A stretch of 64,000 nt of DNA from positions 1 through 64,000 of the forward strand of contig NZ_AJLN01000094.1 in NCBI RefSeq assembly GCF_000317285.1, in the 5' to 3' direction. The stretch comes from Chlorogloeopsis fritschii PCC 6912. GTDB lineage: Bacteria; Cyanobacteriota; Cyanobacteriia; Cyanobacteriales; Nostocaceae. A program made the position numbers and the translations under genes. Below are positions 18,492-29,242 of the stretch, in pieces (the stretch's first letter is position 1; every line of letters starts with the position of its first letter). The notes below the pieces were generated by a model that made no database searches, was not told the origin of the DNA, and saw only the letters and a program-made list of their open reading frames with translations.

Positions 18492-18926
18492 ATGACTAGG
18501 GAATTAACCATCCAACAAGTTGCAGAGGCAACAGGTTTAAGCGTCCACGCTTTACGATACTACGAAAAAGTTGGGCTTTTGGCTCCGATTCAACGGGCAG
18601 CCAACGGGCATAGGCGATATTCTGTTGAGGATGTTGCTTGGTTGGAATTCCTAGTGCGACTGCGAACAACAGGGATGTCGATTCAACAAGTTCTTGCCTT
18701 TGCAAATCTAGTTCGTGAAAATCCTCATGATGTCAGAGAAAGACGCCTGCTTTTGGAGGCACACCGCGACAAAGTTAAGCAAAATCTTGAAGAATTGGCT
18801 CATCACCTACAGGTGATTGAGTTGAAAATTGAACACTATCAAGAACTAGAAGCAAAGGGAGAAAGCGATCGCAACTGTATTTTCTGGAATGACTATCTGA
18901 AACAAGCGTTAGAGTCTGAAGCCTAA
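18492..18926 (+). CDS. MerR-family transcriptional regulator
   Basis: The 144-residue product has a winged-helix DNA-binding domain: TIQQVAEATGLSVHALRYYEK (6-26) then a wing with NGHRRY (38-43), followed by a long dimerising coiled coil (about 75-125) and a short C-terminal tail. No Cys-rich metal-binding loop as in MerR or CueR is seen, so the inducer is more likely an organic electrophile or redox signal. A MerR-type operator sits directly upstream, with the predicted transcription start only a few bases from the ATG. The SDR gene follows 26 bp downstream and is the likely target in the same operon. Confidence 0.88.
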   Translation: MTRELTIQQVAEATGLSVHALRYYEKVGLLAPIQRAANGHRRYSVEDVAWLEFLVRLRTTGMSIQQVLAFANLVRENPHDVRERRLLLEAHRDKVKQNLEELAHHLQVIELKIEHYQELEAKGESDRNCIFWNDYLKQALESEA

Positions 18927-18952
18927 TGAAATAAATAGCAAGGAGACTATCA

Positions 18953-19750
18953 ATGCGATTCCAAAATAAGGTTGTCCTCGTGACTGGGGGCAATTCTGGG
19001 ATTGGTTGTGCCAGCGCGATCGCTTTTGGCAGAGAAGGCGCAAAAGTTGCGATCGCAGCTAGACGCGAGCAAGAAGGACAAGAAATCGTTCGGCTGATTC
19101 AGGAAACTGGTGGTGAAGCTACATTTATTCAAACGGATGTTTCTAGAAGTGAAGAAATCACAAGGCTCATCTCTAAAACTATTGAAATTTACGGTAGATT
19201 AGACTGTGCTTTTAACAACGCTGGAACGGAAGGTGTTTTTGCTCCCATGCTGGAGCTCAAGGAAGAGGATTGGGATAGAACGATCGCTGTCAACCTGAAA
19301 GCAGTCTGGCTATGCATGAAGCATGAAATTGAGGCATTTCTGAAACAGGGTTCGGGTGGGGTAATTGTGAACACTTCTTCCTGGCTAGCAGTTGGCGCAT
19401 TGGTGGGTTCGACTATTTATTCCGCTAGCAAAGCTGGAATTGATGGGTTAATGCGATCGGCAGCTCTTGAATTTGCTCAATTTGGTATCCGTATAAACAA
19501 CATTAATCCTGGCATTATAGATACACCAATGCTGCGTCGGTTTGGTAATGATGAGGCGTTTCTCAAGCCTTTTATTGCCCATACTCCCATGCAACGTTTG
19601 GGAACCCCACAAGAAGTTGCCGAAACTGTTCTTTGGCTATGTTCAGACGCTGCTTCATTTATGAACGGTCAAAGTATTTTAGTTGATGGTGGGTGGACTA
19701 TTCCAGGTATAAGAAATTGGTTGCAAGAATTAAATGAAAATAGGGGCTAG
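18953..19750 (+). CDS. Short-chain dehydrogenase/reductase (SDR)
   Basis: This classical SDR of 265 residues has the cofactor loop TGGNSGIG (11-18), NNAG (88-91), and the catalytic Ser142/143, Tyr156 and Lys160 in YSASK. A PG(I)IDTPM segment (186-193) fits the substrate loop. The acidic or basic residue choice after beta-2 (AARREQ) suggests NADPH or NAD use is not decidable by eye. It is preceded by an AAGGAGA ribosome site (18940-18946) and is co-transcribed with the MerR regulator, so it is probably induced by the compound it reduces or oxidises. Confidence 0.9.
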   Translation: MRFQNKVVLVTGGNSGIGCASAIAFGREGAKVAIAARREQEGQEIVRLIQETGGEATFIQTDVSRSEEITRLISKTIEIYGRLDCAFNNAGTEGVFAPMLELKEEDWDRTIAVNLKAVWLCMKHEIEAFLKQGSGGVIVNTSSWLAVGALVGSTIYSASKAGIDGLMRSAALEFAQFGIRINNINPGIIDTPMLRRFGNDEAFLKPFIAHTPMQRLGTPQEVAETVLWLCSDAASFMNGQSILVDGGWTIPGIRNWLQELNENRG

Positions 19751-19820
19751 GGAAGAGGTTTGATGCTGTCTTGTTGGTTACTAGAAGAAACAATGTAGTT
19801 GATAGTGATTAATTAATTTC

Positions 19821-20807
19821 ATGCTGAAGAAATTCCTTTATACGACTGCAATTGTAGTGTTTACCTTTGGCTCAGTTCAGTCCTTAGCTGCGCCCGTCGT
19901 GCGCGTGCTAGCCCCTATCGAACTACCTTCTAATTTTCAATATCCAAATGGAATTACACGCGCCAGCAACGGTACTTTGTACGTTGGTTCAGTAACAAGC
20001 GGACGAATACTGCGTATCAATCCTCAAGGCAAAATAGAAACCTTCTTTGCCGGAAGTGACCAAGTGTTTGCTGCCAATGCTCTGCGGCTAGATGAACGGC
20101 GAGGAATCCTTTGGGGAACTTCTTCCGACTTTCTGGGAGTTCGCACTCCAAATGGTGAAACTATCCGTCGCCCACATCGGATTTTTGCTATTGATACGCG
20201 CACGGGTAAAATTTTGCGTGTCATATTAATGCCCGATGGTGGTTTTGGTAACGATATTGCACTCGATGAAGATGGCGGCGTTTATGTCACAGACAGTTCG
20301 CGCCCGCGCATCCACTATCTCGCGCCTGGAGCAACTCAACTCCAGATTTGGGCAGAAGACAGACGCTTTAGCTCCAAAGAAATAGGACTTGCTGGTATTG
20401 CGCGTAGATCTGATGGTACAACCATCGTCGGTTTGTTCTCTGCTGGAGAATTACTGAAAGTGATACCTCAGCCCCCAGGTGGTGTGAAAGTTGAGCCTAT
20501 ACCCCTTGTACGCAAGTTGGAAAATCCTGACGGGATGCAGTTCGCGTCTGATGGGCGTTTGCTTGTCACGGAAGGTGCGATCAAGAGCGGTAACGGCAGC
20601 CTCCTACGCATTGATGCACTTTCCCCTGGCACTCAACCCAAATCTATAGAAACCTTGGCTCGTGGTATGGAGTCACCCGTTAACTTAACTGTGAGCGATC
20701 GCGAGATCTGGGTTACGGAAGCACGCATTCGCCACCGTCTTGTTCCTGGGCGGGAAAAACAAATCCCCGATCGCTTCTTCATCCGTCGTTTCACGCTGTC
20801 ACGTTAA
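19821..20807 (+). CDS. Secreted SMP-30/NHL-type beta-propeller protein
   Basis: The 328-residue product starts with a Sec signal peptide (residues 1-23, ending near SLAA). The mature part reads as repeated beta-propeller blades, e.g. PNGITRASNGTLYVGS (about 42-57), NDIALDEDGGVYVTDS (about 147-162) and NPDGMQFASDGRLLVTEG (about 235-252), similar to gluconolactonase/SMP-30 and NHL proteins. It is predicted periplasmic or extracellular. A lactonase activity is possible but the metal-binding residues cannot be assigned by eye. It stands alone, 70 bp after the SDR gene. Confidence 0.75.
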   Translation: MLKKFLYTTAIVVFTFGSVQSLAAPVVRVLAPIELPSNFQYPNGITRASNGTLYVGSVTSGRILRINPQGKIETFFAGSDQVFAANALRLDERRGILWGTSSDFLGVRTPNGETIRRPHRIFAIDTRTGKILRVILMPDGGFGNDIALDEDGGVYVTDSSRPRIHYLAPGATQLQIWAEDRRFSSKEIGLAGIARRSDGTTIVGLFSAGELLKVIPQPPGGVKVEPIPLVRKLENPDGMQFASDGRLLVTEGAIKSGNGSLLRIDALSPGTQPKSIETLARGMESPVNLTVSDREIWVTEARIRHRLVPGREKQIPDRFFIRRFTLSR

Positions 20808-20829
20808 GTTGTTGCGTCTTTTAGGATGC

Positions 20830-21957
20830 CTACAAACTCTGCCCAACAACATTTTCTGTCACCACAGGTTTGTGAAAAGAACAAGCGATCGCCAATTCTG
20901 CATGACGCACGAGTGTATCTTTGTCAAGGGAAGACACTAAATATTGCGGAGTTATTGCCAAGAGGCTATCAATTCGCATTCTGGCTGCTTCGATAATGCG
21001 TTCTTCAAGACTACCGTTACTCAAAGAATTGACAAAATCTTGAGCGATCGCAAAGGTGCGTTCTAAGGAAGATGAAGGCAGGTTGCGGGAGACAATGAAC
21101 AAATCGCAGCCGGCGTTAAATGTCCGCGCCACAGTTCCACTTTTGGCATACATATCTGAGACAGCCTTCATATCCAAATCATCAGATACGATTACACCCT
21201 CAAACCCTAGTTCCTTTCTGAGTATGCCGTTGAGAATCGGCTGCGAGAGTGTTGCTGGTACGTCAGGATCTATATTGGGAAATAAAATATGGGCAGTCAT
21301 AATCATCGGCACTTGTTCGTCAATGAGAACTTTGAACGGGATCAGTTCTCGATTTCGCAATTCTTCGATAGTTAAATTCAGTGTCGGTAGTTCCAAGTGA
21401 GAGTCTGTGCTGGTGTCTCCATGTCCGGGAAAATGTTTTGCACAACCAATAATTCCTGACTCATGCAATCCTAGATAGTAGTCACGCGCTCCAATTGCCG
21501 CAGTTTCAGGAGTAGTGCCAAATGCACGAGGCCCGATAATTGGGTTGTTGGGATTAGAAAAAATATCTGCCACCGGTGCCCAAGATACGTTGATTCCCAA
21601 TGACTTTAGTTCTAGTGCTGCTGCTGTTGCAACCTCACGCGATCGCCCTCCCAACAAAAAAGCATGGGGAAATCGAGTTATGGGTAAATAGGGGCGATGA
21701 ATGGTTCCTCCTTCATGATCGATAGTTATAAACATTGAGTCACGTTCGGCGTACTGCCGAATCTGATCGATCAGATTCTGATAAATTAGCAGCCAATCTT
21801 CATAATGGCTGCCATAACGAAAGTTTTTAGCATATAAAACAACCCCTACAGGTTTTAATTCGTTTAATATACGCTTGTCATCATCATTTAGAGTAGTACC
21901 GGAAATACCAACAATCAGGTGATGTCCAAAGCTTTGAATAGCTTCTGCTCCTGCCAT
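20830..21957 (-). CDS. nagZ: Glycoside hydrolase family 3 (NagZ-like beta-N-acetylhexosaminidase)
   Basis: The 375-residue single-domain GH3 barrel has ITIDHEGGTI (77-86), WAPVADI (126-132), the NagZ loop KHFPGHGDT (174-182) and the nucleophile motif SDDLDM (258-263). Single-domain GH3 enzymes with KH(F/S)PGHGdT act on N-acetylglucosamine, usually in peptidoglycan recycling. No signal peptide is seen, which fits a cytoplasmic recycling enzyme. It is convergent with the propeller gene, with stops 22 bp apart. Confidence 0.88.
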   Translation of the reverse strand: MAGAEAIQSFGHHLIVGISGTTLNDDDKRILNELKPVGVVLYAKNFRYGSHYEDWLLIYQNLIDQIRQYAERDSMFITIDHEGGTIHRPYLPITRFPHAFLLGGRSREVATAAALELKSLGINVSWAPVADIFSNPNNPIIGPRAFGTTPETAAIGARDYYLGLHESGIIGCAKHFPGHGDTSTDSHLELPTLNLTIEELRNRELIPFKVLIDEQVPMIMTAHILFPNIDPDVPATLSQPILNGILRKELGFEGVIVSDDLDMKAVSDMYAKSGTVARTFNAGCDLFIVSRNLPSSSLERTFAIAQDFVNSLSNGSLEERIIEAARMRIDSLLAITPQYLVSSLDKDTLVRHAELAIACSFHKPVVTENVVGQSL

Positions 21958-22443
21958 TATCTGCTCCTTATAGCTGATGCTGTTAAAAATAAGGTTTTTC
22001 CTATCAAATATCTAAATTATGCAATTTTTATTTCAAAGATAGATAGAGCCAGCCTAAATTAAGTTAAACACTTACAAAGGCTTTTTCAGCTTGCAAATTC
22101 AAAATTTACCACAAGCGATCACAAGCTCATATTTTGCAACTTCTGCAAATCTATTAATTTACTGTAACAAATTATTTGCTGTTATAAATTTTGTAAAATT
22201 TAGCGAATTAATAAGAATCAAATTATATACTTTTGAGTTACTCTACATCTTCAAAAGTTTAAATATTTAAAAATCCTCTCAATAATTTTTAAATTTTCTA
22301 TAGAATATACCTTGAGCTAGATGCATAAAAATTTGATAATTGCCACTAACTTTTAAACTTAAATTTTTTATAAAAGACACAAATAATGTACAGTCTAGAT
22401 GCAAAAATCTTTTAGTCAACAACGGCTAAAGCAAGTTTTGTAA
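21958..22443. other. AT-rich divergent intergenic region
   Basis: These 486 bp lie between the divergent nagZ-like and PhzF-family genes. They are strongly AT-rich with several poly-A/T tracts. No open frame, clear hairpin or tRNA is seen. Promoters for both genes must lie here. Confidence 0.4.
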
Positions 22444-23331
22444 ATGAATAGTCTTAATTTTTACATTGTAGATGTGTTTGCCGAATCAAAATATACTGGT
22501 AATCAGTTAGCTGTATTCACAAATGCAGCAGATATTACATCAGAGCAAATGCAAGTTATTGCCAAAGAAATTAATTATTCAGAGACAACATTCTTGACTT
22601 CAATTGAGCAAAAAGCTGGTGGTTATGACGTTAGGATATTTACACCTAAGCAAGAACTTCCCTTTGCTGGTCATCCAACCTTAGGTACAGCCTATGTTCT
22701 GCAAAGGGAAATTATTAAACATCCAGTTCCCAAAATATTTTTAAATTTAAAAGTTGGACAAATACCCGTCACTGTTGAGTATGCTGATCATGCTGTCGAA
22801 TATATGTGGATGCAGCAAAAAGCGCCAACTTTTCATCAAATCCTAGCGGCAGAAACTATTGCTGAAATCCTCAAAATCCAGGCAGACGAAATAGATTCTC
22901 GTTTTCCAATTCAAGAAGTTTCAACTGGAGTACCATTTATTATTGTTCCTCTCAAGACTCTGGAAACAGTAAAAAGAATTAAAGTAAATCAAGATAAATA
23001 TTTTCAGCTCATTAATACCACAGATGCTAAATGCATTCTTGCTTTTTGCTCGGAAACTTATCATCCCAACAATCAGCTCAATGTACGAGTTTTTTGTGAT
23101 TATCTGGGTATACCAGAAGACCCGGCAACTGGTAGCGCCAATGGATGTTTGGCAGGATATTTAGCTGAATATTCCTACTTCGGCAAACAGAAAATCAGCG
23201 TGCGAGTCGAACAGGGATATGAAATCAAAAGACCTTCTTTACTGCTACTAGAAGCAGAAAAAAAAGATACAGCTATAGAGGTGTACGTGGGAGGAAAGGT
23301 AATAATGGTTGCCAGAGGTGAGTTTGTGTGA
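22444..23331 (+). CDS. PhzF-family isomerase/epimerase-like protein
   Basis: The 295-residue protein has the diaminopimelate-epimerase fold of the PhzF family: N-terminal VDVFAESKYTGNQLAVF (9-25), the conserved Glu47 in NYSETTF, FAGHPTLGTAY (74-84) and the second-half mirror DPATGSANG (about 226-234). In phenazine producers PhzF isomerises dihydrohydroxyanthranilate; outside those clusters the substrate is unknown, and no phenazine genes are nearby. A single gene; 218 bp with repeats separate it from crtP. Confidence 0.88.
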   Translation: MNSLNFYIVDVFAESKYTGNQLAVFTNAADITSEQMQVIAKEINYSETTFLTSIEQKAGGYDVRIFTPKQELPFAGHPTLGTAYVLQREIIKHPVPKIFLNLKVGQIPVTVEYADHAVEYMWMQQKAPTFHQILAAETIAEILKIQADEIDSRFPIQEVSTGVPFIIVPLKTLETVKRIKVNQDKYFQLINTTDAKCILAFCSETYHPNNQLNVRVFCDYLGIPEDPATGSANGCLAGYLAEYSYFGKQKISVRVEQGYEIKRPSLLLLEAEKKDTAIEVYVGGKVIMVARGEFV

Positions 23332-23549
23332 CAAATGTGGGGTTTAAAATTCTACTAAAAGCAGTGCTTAACCATCGGGCTGACTCACCGCTGTTTGGGT
23401 GTCTACAAAGGAGGAGAAGCGTCGCACGGCGAAGCTCTCTGCCCTCGGCTTTTTTACAATCATCTGTCATCGACTGCAAATGTAACGGTTTGCAAAGTAT
23501 AATGAGTACGGCAAAACCATTAAGAAATATTGAAGAGCAGTAAGGTTAA
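23332..23549. repeat. Intergenic repeat upstream of crtP
   Basis: The segment GAGAAGCGTCGCACGGCGAAGCTCTC (about 23413-23438) can fold with GAGAAGC/GCTCTC-type arms and is followed by CTCGGCTTTTTT (23450-23461), so it could also end the PhzF transcript. It resembles the GAAGC..CGTC repeat units at 24911-24935 and 51069-51095. The crtP promoter must lie in the remaining 90 bp or upstream. Confidence 0.4.
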
Positions 23550-25932
<2,383 letters not shown>

Positions 25933-25934
25933 AG

Positions 25935-26030
25935 TTTAGTCATTAGTCATTAGTCATTCGTCATTAGTAAATCAGCAGTCAACGACCAACAAATGAGAAA
26001 TGACCAGTGACCAATGACTCAGAATTCCAA
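25935..26030. repeat. Heptameric short tandem repeats
   Basis: AGTCATT is repeated about four times (25938-25965, one copy with a C), followed by an imperfect inverted stretch with AATGACCAGTGACCAATGAC (26000-26025). This matches the short tandemly repeated repetitive (STRR) style of heterocystous cyanobacteria. The two halves could pair in a transcript. Confidence 0.7.
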
Positions 26031-26081
26031 ATTACTATTGACTTACACTTGACCATTTGCTAATATCTTTATTTGTGACCT

Positions 26082-26173
26082 GGAGAGATGGCTGAGTGGT
26101 CGAAAGCGGCAGATTGCTAATCTGTTGTACGGTTCGTAAGGCCGTACCGAGGGTTCGAATCCCTCTCTCTCCG
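26082..26173 (+). tRNA. trnS-GCU: tRNA-Ser (GCU)
   Basis: The acceptor arm GGAGAGA (26082-26088) pairs with TCTCTCC (26166-26172), followed by the discriminator G26173. The anticodon loop TTGCTAA (26114-26120) carries GCT at 26116-26118, reading AGC/AGU serine codons. A long class II variable arm (GTACGG..CCGTAC) and the T arm GAGGG-TTCGAAT-CCCTC complete the fold. CCA is not encoded. Confidence 0.97.
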
Positions 26174-26178
26174 TATAT

Positions 26179-26210
26179 AAAGACGCGATAATAATCGCGT
26201 CTTTATTTTT
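26179..26210 (+). terminator. Rho-independent terminator of tRNA-Ser
   Basis: AAAGACGCGAT (26179-26189) and ATCGCGTCTTT (26194-26204) form a perfect 11-bp stem with a 4-nt loop, followed by ATTTTTT. It starts six bases after the tRNA. Confidence 0.92.
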
Positions 26211-26511
26211 TAGAAAATCTTACTGAGAGCAGCTGGGAGTATAACCCAACACGTTTCGCGTTTTCTTAGTGGCAACAACGTAAATAAATATTACTTTTTT
26301 GATACCCATTTTTTGTCAGTGGGGTGATTTTGTACTAAGAGGCTATTTCAAGCTTGTTCCCTCAACCCTATTCCCTGCTCTAGAGCAAATATGTAACCTC
26401 CTTTTACTCCGTAAGGAGGATGCTATCATTTATATGCTTTCAAGCCATTTATGTTTGAACCTAACTTTAAGGTTCACCAGAAGAACAGGCATAAATTAAG
26501 GGTATTTGAAT
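26211..26511 (+). promoter_or_regulatory. Leader region of the NatB-like gene with two hairpins
   Basis: CCTCCTT (26397-26403) and AAGGAGG (26413-26419) form a 7-bp stem that would hide a strong ribosome site; GAACCT (26457-26462) pairs with AGGTTC (26470-26475). A possible 21-codon leader frame (ATG 26434 to TAA 26499) spans the second hairpin. This could be an attenuation-like leader, but the evidence is only structural. The rest of the 300-bp interval is unremarkable. Confidence 0.35.
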
Positions 26512-27843
26512 ATGAAAAAGAATATTGGTGCCTTTGCCCTAGCTTTAACAACATTACTAACAGGTTTTTTGTCAGCTTGTGAAACTACTACTTCCAACAC
26601 CACATCTAACAATGGAGGTAGTGCGACTCCAGCAGGTTCAACAACTACAACCACAGGTAGCGCTCAAGGATTGAAAATTGGTTCGTTGTTACCAACAACA
26701 GGTGACTTAGCAGCGATCGGACAGCAGATGGTGCAATCTGTTCCCTTACTTGTAAACACTGTCAACGCTTGCGGTGGTGTGAACGGGCAACCCGTGACTC
26801 TGGTACAAGTAGACGATCAAACCGATCCCAGGGCTGGTGCTGCAGGTATGCAAAAACTGGCAACATTGGATAAAGTTGCAGGTGTAGTTGGTTCCTTTGC
26901 CAGCAGCGTCTCCACAGCTGCTGTTTCCATCGCCGTGCCGAATAAAGTCATGCTGATTTCTCCTGGTAGCACCAGCCCCGTATTTACTGAAAAAGCTGCA
27001 AAAGGGGGCTTTAAAAGAGACAACGTCAGCTACTGGGCGCGTACTGCTCCTCCAGATATCTATCAGGCACAAGCTTTAGCCCAACTTGCTAATAAAAAAG
27101 GTTTCAAACGAGTTGCCACGGTAGTGATTAATAACGACTATGGAGTGGGATTTGAAAAAGCATTTGTGCAAGCATTTGAAAAACTAGGGGGAACTGTAGT
27201 AAATAAAAATAGACCTGTTCGCTACGATCCCAAGGCTACTACCTTTGATACTGAAGCCCAAGCCGCATTTGCAGGCAAGCCAGACGCAGTACTGGGTGTA
27301 TTTTACGAAGAAACAGGTAGTCTATTTCTCAAATCAGCCTATCAACAAGGCGTGACTCAGGGAGTGCAGATGATGCTCACCGATGGTGTGAAGTCAGACA
27401 CATTCCCAGAAAGAGTTGGTAAAGCATCTGATGGTAAATACATTACTGCTGGAGCAATAGGTACGGTACCTGGTTCCAATGGTAAAGGACTAGAAGCTTT
27501 TAACAAGCTTTGGCAATCTAAAAGAGGAGCACCACCAGCACCGTATACTCCCCACGGTTGGGATGCAGCAGCCTTGTTAGTGTTATCAGCTCAAGCAGCG
27601 AAGCAAAACACTGGTGTGGGAATTGCCAGCAAACTCCGTGATGTTGCCAATGCTCCCGGTACTGAAGTTAGCGATGTTTGCGAAGGTTTGAAATTGCTGA
27701 GAGAAGGTAAAGATATTAACTATCAAGGAGCTAGTGGCAACGTGGATATTGACGAAAACGGTGATGTGGTAGGTGTTTATGATGTTTGGACAATAGGTGA
27801 TGATGGCAAAATTAAGACCATCGATCAGGTTAGTCCTAAGTAG
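26512..27843 (+). CDS. ABC transporter substrate-binding lipoprotein (branched-chain/neutral amino acid type)
   Basis: The product has a lipoprotein signal peptide (hydrophobic core, then LSAC lipobox at about residue 23) and a Thr/Ser/Asn-rich spacer, then a type I periplasmic-binding fold of the LivK/Peripla_BP_6 family: KIGSLLPTTGDLAAIG, VNGQPVTLVQVDDQTDP, VVGSFASSVS and YGVGFEKAF. It resembles NatB, the binding protein of the Anabaena Nat-I neutral amino-acid transporter; this is an inference from memory. No permease or ATPase gene is adjacent, which is common for NatB-like genes. I chose ATG 26512 over the TTG two codons upstream because it gives a canonical signal peptide. Confidence 0.88.
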   Translation: MKKNIGAFALALTTLLTGFLSACETTTSNTTSNNGGSATPAGSTTTTTGSAQGLKIGSLLPTTGDLAAIGQQMVQSVPLLVNTVNACGGVNGQPVTLVQVDDQTDPRAGAAGMQKLATLDKVAGVVGSFASSVSTAAVSIAVPNKVMLISPGSTSPVFTEKAAKGGFKRDNVSYWARTAPPDIYQAQALAQLANKKGFKRVATVVINNDYGVGFEKAFVQAFEKLGGTVVNKNRPVRYDPKATTFDTEAQAAFAGKPDAVLGVFYEETGSLFLKSAYQQGVTQGVQMMLTDGVKSDTFPERVGKASDGKYITAGAIGTVPGSNGKGLEAFNKLWQSKRGAPPAPYTPHGWDAAALLVLSAQAAKQNTGVGIASKLRDVANAPGTEVSDVCEGLKLLREGKDINYQGASGNVDIDENGDVVGVYDVWTIGDDGKIKTIDQVSPK

Positions 27844-27951
27844 GAACTAGGAAGAGCACCAGACGCGGCGACGCGGAGAAAAGGAGACGCGGAGAAACTT
27901 TTATTTACATTCTCCTTGTCTTCTTTTCCCCTCTCCTCTTCCTAACCCCGA

Positions 27952-28689
27952 TTAAATGCCAAAGCCTCCAAAATTATAACCAACGCCTATTGATAAACCG
28001 ATATCAGTTTCATCAAAAAATGCTGCATTTATAGCTGCATTCGCCGTAAATTGGGTATTGAGTGGTACATCTACACCACCAGATAAAAGCAAAGAGACTT
28101 GAGAGTCATCACCTGTTTTAATCGCAGCGCCAGCACCAACATAGGGAGCGATTGGTAACGCTTCACTAAGTGGATCTCCTAGCTGCTGAAAAGTAAAGTC
28201 ATAGCTGACAGGAATTAAAAATACCGTATCGTCTCCAAGTACCGCTGATGGGCGTACTGATAAAGCTCTGGTAAATCCAATTTTACTGATAATCATAAAA
28301 TTGCCATCACCTAAAGCTGAATCGCCACCACTCAAACCAATGTTTGCTGCTACACCGATATAGCTAGAGCCTCCACGGGTTGCTGTACCGATACCAATAT
28401 CGGCTTGAGCCACGTTGGGAGTAGATGTTTGGGCATTCGATTCTGAATGCTGGGGAGCGAGTGCAGCCGAGGAAGTTGCTACTGTGCCAGGGGTAGGTAT
28501 AACTGAGGAACTAGATATCGCTTGAGTGTTTGCCTCTACTTCAGTTTCGGAAAGTTGGGTTAACTGCTGAGTACTGGTTGTATCTACACTCTGAGCAACA
28601 GCAGGTAGCCCACCACCTAAAACCGCCACCGCCGCTAAACTCAGCAAACCAGAAGCTTTTTTATGAAAAACAATAGTATTCACGTTCAC
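27952..28689 (-). CDS. Secreted, predicted small outer-membrane beta-barrel protein
   Basis: The 245-residue product has a signal peptide with cleavage near AVAQS (about 33), a low-complexity Ser/Thr/Ala/Gln region to about residue 95, then about 150 residues of alternating hydrophobic/polar strands with Gly-rich turns (GGSSYIGVAANIGL, PYVGAGAAIKTG, ISIGVGYNFGGFGI-like end). A C-terminal GVGYNFGGFGI fits an outer-membrane barrel. No family name can be given. Its stop lies 108 bp from the convergent NatB-like gene, across GACGCGGAG repeats (27855-27895). Confidence 0.65.
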   Translation of the reverse strand: MNVNTIVFHKKASGLLSLAAVAVLGGGLPAVAQSVDTTSTQQLTQLSETEVEANTQAISSSSVIPTPGTVATSSAALAPQHSESNAQTSTPNVAQADIGIGTATRGGSSYIGVAANIGLSGGDSALGDGNFMIISKIGFTRALSVRPSAVLGDDTVFLIPVSYDFTFQQLGDPLSEALPIAPYVGAGAAIKTGDDSQVSLLLSGGVDVPLNTQFTANAAINAAFFDETDIGLSIGVGYNFGGFGI

Positions 28690-29242
28690 TCCTCAAAGGA
28701 TATTACCTCAATAGATAGCGAGTCTTATGGTTTTTCAACCATTTTTTGCTAACATTTAACATTTAAGCTCAAAAAATAAATTCCCACATCCATAGTTTCA
28801 AGGTAGTGCTAACGTTTGAGGAGTAAAAACTTCAAAAATATTTAGTTGGTTTGACGGATGACAAACTTCTGTAAAAATGCGAAGAATTTTGCCTCTACAT
28901 TGATGGAAACGAGTCGAAATTCTCGACAAACCCGGCTTTCATCATAGTAACGTACCTATTGAGCCTAGATGCGGACAGCGATCGCTCCGAGCAGTATAAA
29001 GGAGTGACGTTTACATAACGTTAACTCTTTGTTCCTTTAGTTATGGGATAATATATTCTGTAACTCCTCAGAATTTAAAAGAAAAAATGTAATATACCCA
29101 ACTAAATTTTGCTTGACTCAAATCTTCAAGCCATCGGGTAGGCGATTGATAAATATATCAAAAGTATGAGAGATTAATGAATATTCTCTCCGTAGTACTT
29201 ATAACTTAAATTACTGCCGTTGTTAGACTTGTGTGGTGGTAC
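28690..29242. other. Divergent intergenic region
   Basis: These 550 bp lie between the beta-barrel gene and the TPR-NTPase gene. They are AT-rich, with one HIP1-like site (about 28979-28985). No open frame, strong hairpin or RNA gene was recognised. They hold two divergent promoters that I cannot pinpoint. Confidence 0.4.

Noticed and set aside
19821-20807. Strictosidine synthase or true gluconolactonase
   Set aside because: Only the beta-propeller pattern is visible; the metal-binding residues could not be confirmed by eye.
22444-23331. PhzF as sign of a phenazine cluster
   Set aside because: No other phenazine genes nearby; PhzF-family proteins are widespread with other roles.
26299-26499. 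66-codon frame in the NatB leader
   Set aside because: No family or good start for the long form; only the last 21 codons were kept as a possible leader peptide.
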